This document shows positions 51,494 through 60,067 of a stretch of DNA of 64,000 bases, in pieces. This DNA comes from Paludibacteraceae bacterium (GTDB lineage: Bacteria > Bacteroidota > Bacteroidia > Bacteroidales > Paludibacteraceae). Both the position numbers and the translations under genes were made by a program. The stretch is from NCBI GenBank assembly GCA_017550335.1, contig JAFZPM010000027.1, positions 98,759 through 162,758 of the forward strand. The letters run 5' to 3'. Every line of letters begins with the position of its first letter. The stretch's first letter is position 1. The notes beneath the pieces were generated by a model, which worked only from the letters and a program-made list of their open reading frames with translations, was not told the origin of the DNA and did not search any database.

Positions 51494-53605
51494 ATGACGG
51501 ACGATCGCATGCAGTTGATGGAGACATATGACCTGCTTCCACAGGAGCGGGAGGAGTTGTCACGCCTGTTCGCTTCAGGCCATCCTTTGATGAAAAGGGG
51601 ATGTGACATCGTCCGCATCATCAAGGTGGAGGTGGATTTGGGCAAGGTGCCGGTGGTCGGTGTCCTGCTCTACGAGGCTGTGCTTGCCGAGCTGACCACC
51701 CCAGAGACCATCCAGACCCTATTCGGCGAGCAGGTCGCCGCGTTCGTCAACTCGTTGCTCAAGGTAGGGGAGTTGTACAGGAACCATCCCCCGGTGGAGT
51801 CGGATGCCTTCAGGCGTCTGTTGCTCTCCATGGCGGAGGATATCCGTGTGGTTATCGTGCTGATTTGTAGTCAATTATACCAAATCCGTAATTTGGAATC
51901 CTATGATGCGGAGAGTCGGGACCGCATCGCCAAGGAGGCGTCGTTCCTCTATTCACCGTTGGCGCACCGTTTGGGCCTCTACAAGGTGAAGTCGGAGTTG
52001 GAGGACCTCTCCCTGAAGCAAACCAATCCCGTCATCTACGAGGAGATCGTCAACAAGCTTCACGACACGAAGCAACAGCGCGACGCCTATATCAAGGCCT
52101 TCATCGAACCGGTGCAGAAACGGTTGGAGGAGGCTGGCTTCACCTTCACGATGAAGGGGCGCACGAAGTCGGTCTATTCGATTTGGAACAAAATAAAGAA
52201 ACAGAATACTGTCTTTGAGAATATCTACGACATCTTCGCCATCCGTATCATCCTAGACACTCCGTTGGAGAAGGAGAAGGCGGCCTGCTGGCAGGTCTAC
52301 TCCATCGTCACGGACATGTACCAGCCTAACCCGAAACGCTTGCGTGATTGGCTATCTATACCAAAATCAAATGGTTATGAGTCATTGCACACCACCGTGA
52401 TGGGTCCGGAGGGCAAGTGGGTGGAGGTGCAGATACGCACGCAGCGGATGGATGAGATCGCCGAGAAGGGATTCGCCGCCCATTTCAAGTACAAGGGAGT
52501 GAAGGGGGAGGCCCTCTTCGACGAATGGCTCGCCAATGTGCGTGACCTGCTGCAGAACCCGAGTGCGGAGGGGATGGCCTACATGGACGATTTCAAGCTG
52601 GACCTCTACGATAAGGAGGTCTTCGTCTTCACGCCAAGCGGTGAACTGAAGCAGTTGCCTAAGGGCGCCACGTTGTTGGACTTCGCCTTCATGATCCATA
52701 CCGGCTTGGGCGCCAAGTGTATCGGTGGTAGGGTGAACGGTAAGAACGTGCCGATCCGTTACCAGCTGCATAGCGGTGACCAGGTGGAGATCATGACCTC
52801 GGCGAACCAAACGCCCCACGAGGAGTGGCTGGAGATCGTGCAGACGACCAAGGCGAGGACCCGTATCAAGCGTATCCTCAAGGAAAAGGAGTCAGCCGAT
52901 GTGGAGTTCGGCAAGGAGCTGTTCAAGCGCAGGCTGAAGAACTGGAAGCTCGAGTACGACGAGCGGGTGGCCGCCAAACTGGCGAAGAAGCTGGGGTGCG
53001 CCACGATACAGATCTTCTATCAACGCTTGGCGGACGACAGCATCGATTTCTCCAAGATCAAGGACCTCTATGTGGCTTGCTCCACGGAGAACAAGCCGGA
53101 CGAGGTGCGCAGTGCGGACGGTTTCGAGCATGTGCCTACGATCCTGCCCGGTGCGGAGAAGGAGGATGTCTTGGTGATAGACGACCATCTGCAGGGCATA
53201 CTCTACACGCTCTCGAAGTGTTGCAACCCGATCTATGGCGACGACATCTTCGGGTTCGTCTCCGTGAAGGGAACCATCAAGATACACAAGAAGGATTGTC
53301 CGAACGCGCCGCAGATGCTCTCCCGCTTCGGCTACCGATTCATCAAGGCAAGGTGGGCCGGCAAGTCAGGCACGCAGTACAACTGCACCCTGCATGTCAC
53401 CGGTACGGACGATATAGGCATCGTCACGAACATCTCCTCGTTGATACAAAAGGAGACGAACGTGTCGTTACGGGCCATGTCCGTGGATTCTTCGGACGGA
53501 CTCTTCCGCGGCACGTTGACCATCACGGTGTCCGACACCCATGTGTTGGAGGATGTGATCAAGAAGATCAAGGCGATCAGAGGCGTGAAGAGCGTGGAGC
53601 GTTAG
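51494..53605 (+). CDS. relA: RelA-type (p)ppGpp synthetase with degenerate hydrolase domain
   Basis: A 703-residue long RelA/SpoT homologue. The HD domain (residues 20-160) keeps its fold outline (FGEQVAAFVNSLLKVGELY, SMAEDIRVVIVL) but the HD pair is replaced (LLYEAV for the usual LLHDVVED), and LADRLHNMRTL is replaced by ICSQLYQIRNL. Hydrolysis is therefore unlikely. The synthetase domain is intact: KGRTKSVYSIWNKIKKQ, IYDIFAIRII, DWLSIPKSNGYESLHTTV. TGS (FTPSGELKQLPKGATLLDF) and ACT domains follow. It probably makes (p)ppGpp in response to starvation, with another enzyme doing degradation. Confidence 0.9.
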   Translation: MTDDRMQLMETYDLLPQEREELSRLFASGHPLMKRGCDIVRIIKVEVDLGKVPVVGVLLYEAVLAELTTPETIQTLFGEQVAAFVNSLLKVGELYRNHPPVESDAFRRLLLSMAEDIRVVIVLICSQLYQIRNLESYDAESRDRIAKEASFLYSPLAHRLGLYKVKSELEDLSLKQTNPVIYEEIVNKLHDTKQQRDAYIKAFIEPVQKRLEEAGFTFTMKGRTKSVYSIWNKIKKQNTVFENIYDIFAIRIILDTPLEKEKAACWQVYSIVTDMYQPNPKRLRDWLSIPKSNGYESLHTTVMGPEGKWVEVQIRTQRMDEIAEKGFAAHFKYKGVKGEALFDEWLANVRDLLQNPSAEGMAYMDDFKLDLYDKEVFVFTPSGELKQLPKGATLLDFAFMIHTGLGAKCIGGRVNGKNVPIRYQLHSGDQVEIMTSANQTPHEEWLEIVQTTKARTRIKRILKEKESADVEFGKELFKRRLKNWKLEYDERVAAKLAKKLGCATIQIFYQRLADDSIDFSKIKDLYVACSTENKPDEVRSADGFEHVPTILPGAEKEDVLVIDDHLQGILYTLSKCCNPIYGDDIFGFVSVKGTIKIHKKDCPNAPQMLSRFGYRFIKARWAGKSGTQYNCTLHVTGTDDIGIVTNISSLIQKETNVSLRAMSVDSSDGLFRGTLTITVSDTHVLEDVIKKIKAIRGVKSVER

Positions 53606-53643
53606 GTTAATTAATTGAATATAAAAGTAATAGATATATAATT

Positions 53644-54249
53644 ATGTTTTCAGGAATAGTAGAGACGGCGGCCAAGGTGGTCGCATTACGGAAAGATCAG
53701 GAGAATCTGCACATCACGATGACCTGTCCTTTCGTGTCTGAATTGAAGATAGACCAGAGCGTGGCGCATAACGGTGTGTGCCTGACGGTGGTGGAGAAGA
53801 CGGCCGACACCTATACGGTGACCGCCATCCAGGAGACGCTTCGTCGCTCGAACCTAGGCCTCCTCAAGGAGGGTAGCCTCGTCAATCTGGAGCGTAGCAT
53901 GGTGATGAACGGACGGTTGGACGGACACATCGTGCAGGGACATGTGGACCAAGTGGCGAAGTGCATCGGCAAGAAATCCGAGGAGGGCAGTTGGTATTTC
54001 ACCTTCCAATACGACATGGACGCCGAGATGGCCAAGAAGGGCTATGTGACGGTCGAGAAGGGTTCCGTGACGGTGAACGGAGTCAGCCTGACGGTCTGTG
54101 ACTCCAAGAAGGACGGGTTCTCCGTGGCCATCATTCCGTACACCTACGAGCACACGAACTTCTGCCAGATCGAGGTGGGAAGCGTCGTGAACATCGAGTT
54201 CGACATCGTGGGCAAGTACATCAGCCGCATGCTGGAGTTCCGCGGATGA
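53644..54249 (+). CDS. ribE: Riboflavin synthase, alpha subunit
   Basis: Dismutates two 6,7-dimethyl-8-ribityllumazine molecules to riboflavin. The 201-residue protein opens with MFSGIVETAAKV and contains two lumazine-binding barrels, each with V-x-NGVCLTV or V-NGVSLTV and a DGHIVQGHVD / TYEHTNF segment. The length fits. It follows relA by 38 bp, probably in the same transcript; no FMN riboswitch is visible. Confidence 0.95.
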   Translation: MFSGIVETAAKVVALRKDQENLHITMTCPFVSELKIDQSVAHNGVCLTVVEKTADTYTVTAIQETLRRSNLGLLKEGSLVNLERSMVMNGRLDGHIVQGHVDQVAKCIGKKSEEGSWYFTFQYDMDAEMAKKGYVTVEKGSVTVNGVSLTVCDSKKDGFSVAIIPYTYEHTNFCQIEVGSVVNIEFDIVGKYISRMLEFRG

Positions 54250-54268
54250 CGCATTCGGGGCGGGAACG

Positions 54269-54300
54269 TTTGTCTTTCCATCCGAAAAACATTAATTTTG
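54269..54300 (+). promoter_or_regulatory. Promoter of iorA
   Basis: -33 TTTG at 54269-54272, 20-bp spacer, -7 TAATTTTG at 54293-54300, 47 bp before the ATG. Confidence 0.7.
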
Positions 54301-54347
54301 TGGTTAGATTTATTCTTTACTAATTGGATATTAAAGGAAACTAGATA

Positions 54348-55937
54348 ATGAAACAATTGTTATTGGCTGATGAGGCCATTGCCCAAGGGGCGATTGATGG
54401 TGGACTTTCAGGTGTTTACGCATATCCAGGAACACCTTCCACCGAGATCACGGAGTATATCCAGAACTCCAAGCAAGCGAAGGAACGTAATATCCACAGC
54501 CATTGGTCGTCCAATGAGAAGACAGCCATGGAGGCTGCGTTAGGCATGTCGTATGGCGGCAAGCGTTCGCTGGTTTGCATGAAGCACGTGGGTATGAACG
54601 TGGCGGCGGACTGTTTCGTGAACACCGCCATCACGGGTGTGAATGGTGGTATGATGGTGTTGGCGGCGGACGATCCGTCCATGCACTCCTCACAGAACGA
54701 GCAGGACTCCCGCTTCTATGGCAACTTCGCCATGATCCCTATCTTGGAGCCCTCCAATCAGCAAGAGGCATACGATATGGCCTACAACGGTTTTGATCTC
54801 TCCGAGAAGTTGGGCTACCCTGTCCTGATGCGCATCGTCACCCGTTTGGCGCACTCCCGCTCAGGCGTGGAGCGCAGGGAGGTAAGACCGGAGAACGGTA
54901 ACAGCGTACCGGCGGACCCACGTCAGTTCGTGTTGTTGCCAGCCATCGCGCGTCGTCGTTACCAACACTTGTTGGACATGCAGGGCGAGATATTGTCCGC
55001 TTCCGAGAACTCACCATACAACCGTTATATCGACGGCAACAACAAGAAGATCGGTGTGGTGGCCTGCGGAATCGGTATCAACTACTTGAACGAGGTTTAC
55101 CCTGAGGGTTGCGAATACCCTGTTGTCAAGGTTTCCCAATACCCGTTGCCTAAGAAGATGATCGACAAGCTGGCTTCAGAGTGTGAGTCCCTCTTGGTGA
55201 TCGAGGACGGTTATCCGTTCGTGGAGAACCAGTTGAAGGGCTTCTTCGAGACGAAGAAGGTGATGGGCCGCTTGGACGGCACGTTGCCGCGCACGGGCGA
55301 GTTGGATCCGGACAGCGTGGGCAAGGCCTTCGGAAGAGAGCATAAGTCTGTTTACAGCATACCATCCGTCGTGAAGATGCGTCCACCGCAGATGTGCCAG
55401 GGATGTGGCCACCGTGACATGTACGAGGCCCTGAACGAGGTGCTCCGCGGCTATGAGCACAGCAAGGTGTTCGGCGACATCGGTTGCTACACGTTGGGTG
55501 CGTTGCCTCCATACCAGGCGATCAACTCATGCGTGGACATGGGCGCCTCCATCACCATGGCGAAGGGTGCGGCGGATGCAGGCATCTACCCGGCTGTGGC
55601 AGTGATCGGAGACTCCACCTTCACGCACTCAGGTATGACCGGTCTTTTGGATGCGGTGGATGAGAACGCTAACATCACGGTTGTGATTTCAGACAATGAG
55701 ACGACCGCCATGACGGGTGGTCAGGATTCCCAGGGTACGGGTAAGATCGAGAGCATCTGCCTCGGCTTGGGCGTGGATCCTGCGCACCTCCGCGTGTTCG
55801 TTCCGTTGAAGAAGAACTATGACGAGATGATAAAGATCATCAAGGAGGAGGTCGATTACAAGGGACTCTCCGTCATCATCCCTCGTCGTGAGTGCATCCA
55901 GACGCTCACGCGCAAGATGAAGGCCAAGAAGAAATAG
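54348..55937 (+). CDS. iorA: Indolepyruvate ferredoxin oxidoreductase, alpha subunit
   Basis: A 529-residue thiamin-diphosphate enzyme that oxidises aryl 2-ketoacids to acyl-CoA with ferredoxin. The N-terminal pyrimidine-binding half shows LADEAIAQGAIDGGLSGVYA and YPGTPSTEI. The C-terminal diphosphate-binding half shows CQGCGHRDMYEAL, GDIGCYTLGALPPYQ and IGDSTFTHSGMTGLLDAV. It lacks the C-terminal two-cluster ferredoxin domain found in many archaeal IorA. No beta subunit (iorB) is adjacent: the gene stands alone between a promoter and a terminator. Confidence 0.9.
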   Translation: MKQLLLADEAIAQGAIDGGLSGVYAYPGTPSTEITEYIQNSKQAKERNIHSHWSSNEKTAMEAALGMSYGGKRSLVCMKHVGMNVAADCFVNTAITGVNGGMMVLAADDPSMHSSQNEQDSRFYGNFAMIPILEPSNQQEAYDMAYNGFDLSEKLGYPVLMRIVTRLAHSRSGVERREVRPENGNSVPADPRQFVLLPAIARRRYQHLLDMQGEILSASENSPYNRYIDGNNKKIGVVACGIGINYLNEVYPEGCEYPVVKVSQYPLPKKMIDKLASECESLLVIEDGYPFVENQLKGFFETKKVMGRLDGTLPRTGELDPDSVGKAFGREHKSVYSIPSVVKMRPPQMCQGCGHRDMYEALNEVLRGYEHSKVFGDIGCYTLGALPPYQAINSCVDMGASITMAKGAADAGIYPAVAVIGDSTFTHSGMTGLLDAVDENANITVVISDNETTAMTGGQDSQGTGKIESICLGLGVDPAHLRVFVPLKKNYDEMIKIIKEEVDYKGLSVIIPRRECIQTLTRKMKAKKK

Positions 55938-55948
55938 TATCATAGCGA

Positions 55949-55988
55949 GGGGGAATGCAGGTTTGCGGGCATTCCCCCTTTCGTTTCA
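55949..55988 (+). terminator. Terminator after iorA
   Basis: Perfect 10-bp stem AGGGGGAATG / CATTCCCCCT, then TTTCGTTT. Confidence 0.9.
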
Positions 55989-56026
55989 ATTATACCTGTT
56001 TATTAAAATTTTAAAACTGAGAAATT

Positions 56027-56746
56027 ATGCCTGATTTGAGAAACATTCTGTTTTTGGACATTGAGACGGCCCCTATGACGGCCACGTTGAGTGAATTGGA
56101 CCCCGCTTTGGCGCATCTGTGGGAAGAAAAAGTGGAGCAGATGAGGCGACGGGTGCCCGAGCGTTACACGGAAGATTGCACGGCCGAGAGCATGTACCAT
56201 GAGGCGGGTATCTTCGCTGAATTCGGACGTGTGGTATGTATCTCCGTAGGGTTCGTCTACGAGGAGGAGGGAGCGCTCCTTTTCAGGGAGAAATCCTTCT
56301 ACGGGGAGGATGAGCGGCAGTTGTTGCTCGACTTCGCCGACCTGCTGAACCACTCCTACCAGACACCGAGCCATTACCTTTGCGGACACAACGCGAAGGA
56401 GTTCGATTTCCCCTTCATCGCCCGTCGGATGTTGATCCATGGTATTCCATTGCCTGAGATATTGGATGTTGCGGGTAGGAAGCCGTGGGAGGTCCGCCTG
56501 CTTGACACGATGGATATGTGGAAATTCGGGGACTACAAGCATTACACTTCGCTGAAGCTCCTATGCGCCGTGTTGGGCATCCCCACACCGAAGGATGATA
56601 TCGACGGCAGCCAGGTGGCGGGTGTCTTTTACGAGGAGCGTGACCTGAAGCGCATCGCGGTCTATTGCGAGAAGGATGTGCTGGCGACGGCGAGGGCGTT
56701 TTTGAGGATGAGAGGAGAGAAGAGAATTTTGAATTTTGAATTTTGA
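56027..56746 (+). CDS. 3'-5' exonuclease, DNA polymerase B exonuclease-like
   Basis: A 239-residue DnaQ/PolB-type exonuclease. Exo I is ILFLDIETAP, exo II is CGHNAKEFDFPFIARRM, and exo III is IAVYCEKDVLATARAF, giving the DEDD residues. This layout fits the predicted PolB-like exonucleases (PF10108). The last codons (ILNFEF and stop) are encoded by the adjacent heptamer repeat, so the native C-terminus may have been altered. Confidence 0.85.
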   Translation: MPDLRNILFLDIETAPMTATLSELDPALAHLWEEKVEQMRRRVPERYTEDCTAESMYHEAGIFAEFGRVVCISVGFVYEEEGALLFREKSFYGEDERQLLLDFADLLNHSYQTPSHYLCGHNAKEFDFPFIARRMLIHGIPLPEILDVAGRKPWEVRLLDTMDMWKFGDYKHYTSLKLLCAVLGIPTPKDDIDGSQVAGVFYEERDLKRIAVYCEKDVLATARAFLRMRGEKRILNFEF

Positions 56747-56835
56747 ATTATGAATTGCCATTCGGTTCAATGTAGAGGCGCACGGCCGTGCGTCTCTACA
56801 ATTTTGAATTTTGAATTATGAATTTTGAATGACCA
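56725..56835. repeat. Composite repeat: A/T heptamers flanking a 28-bp palindrome
   Basis: Heptamers of the GAATTTT/GAATTAT type on both sides of a palindrome copy (56772-56799; one mismatch, GTAGAGGCGCACGG as left arm), with ATTCGGTTCAAT just before it. The downstream part includes two more degenerate ATTCGGTT / ATCCGGTT motifs. Confidence 0.85.
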
Positions 56836-56939
56836 TTCGGTTGAATGGCCATCCGGTTCATTGGCGTCCCGGAGGGGCAAAACATATCCTAGCCTGTCGA
56901 TATGTATGGTGTGGATGGATGTCGCACAATCCTTCCCCA

Positions 56940-58703
56940 TTATTCCTTCGGTGACCAAAAGAATCGTAAACAAGGTTTCCACATCTTTTGGCTTCCTTGG
57001 GCCATCACCAAAATCCGAACCCATTTCTTCCATCTTTTCTCTTGTAGGCACATGAATGTTTTATTGACAATCTGATCATCGGTGCATACATCGGTCAATG
57101 TGCCTCCCATTCTGTCGTCATCCCACCAACTGCTCTGTAGTATCTTCAATTTCCGTCCGTCATCAGCTATGGCGACTAACTTCAGTTTGTCATCCTTCTT
57201 GATATCTGGCAAAGGACCGATGGAATCGATTTTTATCAGCGAGTCGTTGATTGATAGGTAGATAGTCATGGAAGGTGATAGGTTCAGCGTGATGTCCGAA
57301 ACCAGTTCGCCATCCTGTGTGGTTGTCCGTAGATGCGCTTCGTCGTCCTTGGAATCCGACACTATGTCTATGCTCGTCAGATAGGCGATGCCCTCTTTTT
57401 GGTCGACGGAGTAGCGGGCGATTGTACAACCTTCGCAGTTGAAGAAACGTTTTTGGCGGTCTACTGTTTCGATTTCCAACTTGCTGTCGTTTATGCGTTT
57501 GAATCGGCGTCCGAAGGAATACTTGTGGACGATAGAAATCGTGTTGAATTTCAAGTGGGTGGTATCCTGATTTACCCGCAAAACATCTATTGTATCCATT
57601 GGACCATTCTCCTTCTTTTTCTCCCCGTACAATTCGTTGTTGGCGGGGGAGGCGACGCAGGTATCGCTTGGGTATGGTGCGTTGGGCAGGCTGATGCAGT
57701 CTTCAAACATGTTGTAATAGCATTGCTCGGGTAATGTCGTGGCGGGTAGTTCGGGGGCTTGGGTCAGTCGTATGCATTTTCTGAACATTCTTTCGTAGCA
57801 TCCCTTTGCCAATGTTGTGGCGGGCAGTTCGGGAGCTTCCAACAATCGTATGCAACCGTTGAACATAAATGCGTAACATATATCCTTCAAACGGGTGGCG
57901 GGTAGTTCGGGTGCTTTTTTTAGGCTCTCGCATCCTGAAAACATGCCGGCATAACATTCTTCGGATAATTGCGTTGCGGGTAGTTTGGGTGCTTCCATCA
58001 ATCGTATGCACCCTATGAACATTCCAGCGTAGCATTTCCTTGCCAATGTTGTGGCGGGTAATTCGGGTGCTTTCTTTAGATTTTTACATCCTGAAAACAT
58101 GCAGGAGTAACAGTATTTGTCCAATTGTGTTGCGGGCAGTTTTGGTGCGTGAGTTAGATTTTTGCATCCTGAGAACATGCCGAAGTAGCAGTATTTGGAT
58201 AATGTGGTGGCAGGCAGTTCGGGAACTTTCGATAGGCTGACGCAGCCCTTGAATAAATGTGGGAAACAATTATCATTGGGTATGACCACGCTTTCGCCCA
58301 CGTTGTCGATGAGGCTCATCACGCTACCGCTGGCGGCGATGCGGCCGGTCATGACGAAGTGGGTGTATGCTATGTATGCTGCGATAGTATCTGTTTTGTA
58401 AAAACCTTTCGGGTTGTATCCTCTCAGCAATGCTTTGTCACCCTTGCGTTTCAGGCGGATGAGCGTGTCGGTCGGGAGTGCCGTCCATGATTTCCCTCTG
58501 TCCAGGGAGTATTGCACGTCTGGGGTATTATTCTTGCGTAATGTATCGATCGAGGTACTGTCTGCTTCGCTCGGGTAGTAGTTATCTTGGATTTTGATGC
58601 CGAACGCCGAGCTGTCCGCCTCCGCCGTGAAGGTGAGGTAGTTGGCGGCGTGGAGGGCGCTCGTGGCGCACAAGAGGATGAGTGTGAGGAGTTTTTTTAT
58701 CAT
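56940..58703 (-). CDS. Surface protein with 26-residue repeats and shared C-terminal domain
   Basis: Start at ATG 58703 (MIKKLLTLILLCATSALHAA), a clear signal peptide. The 587-residue product has a beta-rich head (LTFTAEADSSAFGI), then seven copies of a 26-residue repeat with AP-x-LPAT and CY-x2-MF-x-GC (residues about 148-330). A C-terminal domain (about 365-530; DTTHLKF, FNCEGCTIARYS) is shared with two neighbours. The repeats resemble the 26-residue type of bacterial surface proteins. No T9SS tail is present; how it is held is unclear. Confidence 0.75.
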   Translation of the reverse strand: MIKKLLTLILLCATSALHAANYLTFTAEADSSAFGIKIQDNYYPSEADSTSIDTLRKNNTPDVQYSLDRGKSWTALPTDTLIRLKRKGDKALLRGYNPKGFYKTDTIAAYIAYTHFVMTGRIAASGSVMSLIDNVGESVVIPNDNCFPHLFKGCVSLSKVPELPATTLSKYCYFGMFSGCKNLTHAPKLPATQLDKYCYSCMFSGCKNLKKAPELPATTLARKCYAGMFIGCIRLMEAPKLPATQLSEECYAGMFSGCESLKKAPELPATRLKDICYAFMFNGCIRLLEAPELPATTLAKGCYERMFRKCIRLTQAPELPATTLPEQCYYNMFEDCISLPNAPYPSDTCVASPANNELYGEKKKENGPMDTIDVLRVNQDTTHLKFNTISIVHKYSFGRRFKRINDSKLEIETVDRQKRFFNCEGCTIARYSVDQKEGIAYLTSIDIVSDSKDDEAHLRTTTQDGELVSDITLNLSPSMTIYLSINDSLIKIDSIGPLPDIKKDDKLKLVAIADDGRKLKILQSSWWDDDRMGGTLTDVCTDDQIVNKTFMCLQEKRWKKWVRILVMAQGSQKMWKPCLRFFWSPKE

Positions 58704-58787
58704 ATATTCAATTGTTGATTTTACAAATATAATTTTTTTGTGCAATAAAATGAATGGGGGGATCATCCGTTTTGAGAATGTCCTATC

Positions 58788-59105
58788 GTAGAGACGCACG
58801 GCCGTGCGTCTCTACATGCGCAACCTACGGTCTATGCGCACACCCTCCTCAATCATGAATCGCGTGCATTTAAATCGTAAATTGTAAATTGTTAAATCGT
58901 AAATCTGTCAAGGCCCTTCAGGCCTATAATGCATAGTCCTCGATGAATTTCCTAACCCAGGGCGTTGCCCCGGGCTATATCTGTTAAGGCCCTTCAGGCC
59001 TATGCGCAACCTCCCTCAATCATGAATCGCGTGCATCTAAATCGTAAATTGTCAAATCGTAAATTTGTTTGGGCCTTTCAGGCCTATAAGGCGCTGTTCC
59101 AGACG
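58788..59105. repeat. Large interspersed repeat, copy A
   Basis: It begins with a perfect 28-bp palindrome (58788-58815; arms GTAGAGACGCACGG/CCGTGCGTCTCTAC). Then come ATGCGCAACC, ACACCCTCCTCAATCATGAA, heptamer-like AAATCGTAAATTGT runs, the hairpin GGCCTTTCAGGCC, and AACCCAGGGCG-TTGCCCCGGGC. The same ordered parts occur at 63604-64000. No reading frame or RNA gene is recognised in it. Confidence 0.85.
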
Positions 59106-59138
59106 AATTCCGAATTCTTAACGCTTAACTCTTAATTC

Positions 59139-59993
59139 TTAATTCTTAATTATCGTCCATCCTTCCGGTATTCTGCTCTCTCCGAACTCCTTCGGCAACC
59201 CTTTCGGGCAGATGAAGGTGCCGTTGGGGGCGACGCCGGAGAGCCAACCTTGGGTGAATTGATAGAAAAACTCATCGTCTCTTTCTTTGTATTTGAATGT
59301 TACATGTATGGATACCTGTTTTACCCATTTTGTGAAATTGACCGTGATCTTGGATATTTTAGAGCAATCCATAAACATCTCCTCGTAACAGTTTTCACTC
59401 ACGTGGGGGGTGAGTAGTTTAGGTGTCTCTGTTAGGTTGGCGCATCCCTGGAACATTCTGGCGTAGCAGTTTTCGTCTAGGAAAAAGGCGGGCAGTTGGG
59501 GCGCTTCTTTCAGGTTGGTGCACTTGCAGAACATCTCTTCGTAACAGTTGCTTCTCAGTAATGTGGCGGGCAATTCCGGAGCTTGTGTCAGGTTCTCGCA
59601 GGCGTAGAATAGTCGATAGAAACAAAAACGCGAGGGGATTTTCCGGCTTCCCCTTTCTCCGTGGATCAGGCTCATCACGTTACCGCTGGCTGCTATCGCT
59701 CCACTTTGTATGATGAAGCTTGTGTACCTTTGCTCATTTTCCGAGAATCCGTTGAGGTTGTATCCTCTCAGCAAGGCCTTGCCGCCTTTGTGCTCCAGAT
59801 GGATGATCGTGTCGTAGGGCATATTTGTCCATGTGTTCCCTTCGTCCAGGGAGTATTGTATGTGGGGGTTGTTCCATCCTTCGTTGCGGATACCGAACGA
59901 TGAACCATCCTCCTCGGCCGTGAAGGTGAGGGGGGTGACGACTTGATCGTTGATGTCGTCCGGGGATGGGGGTATGAAGAGTTTGGCGCACAT
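59139..59993 (-). CDS. Surface-repeat protein paralogue without signal peptide
   Basis: The 284-residue product is a short relative of the proteins at 56940 and 60977. Its head LTFTAEEDGSSFGI matches theirs, followed by three 26-residue repeats (LTQAPELPAT, CYEEMF) and a different C-terminus that ends VAPNGTFICPKGLPKEFG and EGWTIIKN. There is no signal peptide: the first residues MCAKLFIPPSPDD lie 10 bp from an A/T repeat, so the 5' end may be lost. Stop codon lies in a CTTAATT heptamer array. Possibly a decaying gene. Confidence 0.6.
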   Translation of the reverse strand: MCAKLFIPPSPDDINDQVVTPLTFTAEEDGSSFGIRNEGWNNPHIQYSLDEGNTWTNMPYDTIIHLEHKGGKALLRGYNLNGFSENEQRYTSFIIQSGAIAASGNVMSLIHGERGSRKIPSRFCFYRLFYACENLTQAPELPATLLRSNCYEEMFCKCTNLKEAPQLPAFFLDENCYARMFQGCANLTETPKLLTPHVSENCYEEMFMDCSKISKITVNFTKWVKQVSIHVTFKYKERDDEFFYQFTQGWLSGVAPNGTFICPKGLPKEFGESRIPEGWTIIKN

Positions 59994-60000
59994 AGACTTT

Positions 60001-60035
60001 GTGAATTATGAATTATAAATTATGAATTATGAATG
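60001..60035. repeat. A/T heptamer repeat before the 60068 gene
   Basis: About five units of GAATTAT/AAATTAT type, 33 bp downstream of the stop of the 60068-60823 gene and directly before the start of the 59139-59993 gene. Confidence 0.8.
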
Positions 60036-60067
60036 GCCATCCGGTTCATAGTTCTCCTCGGGAGGGG

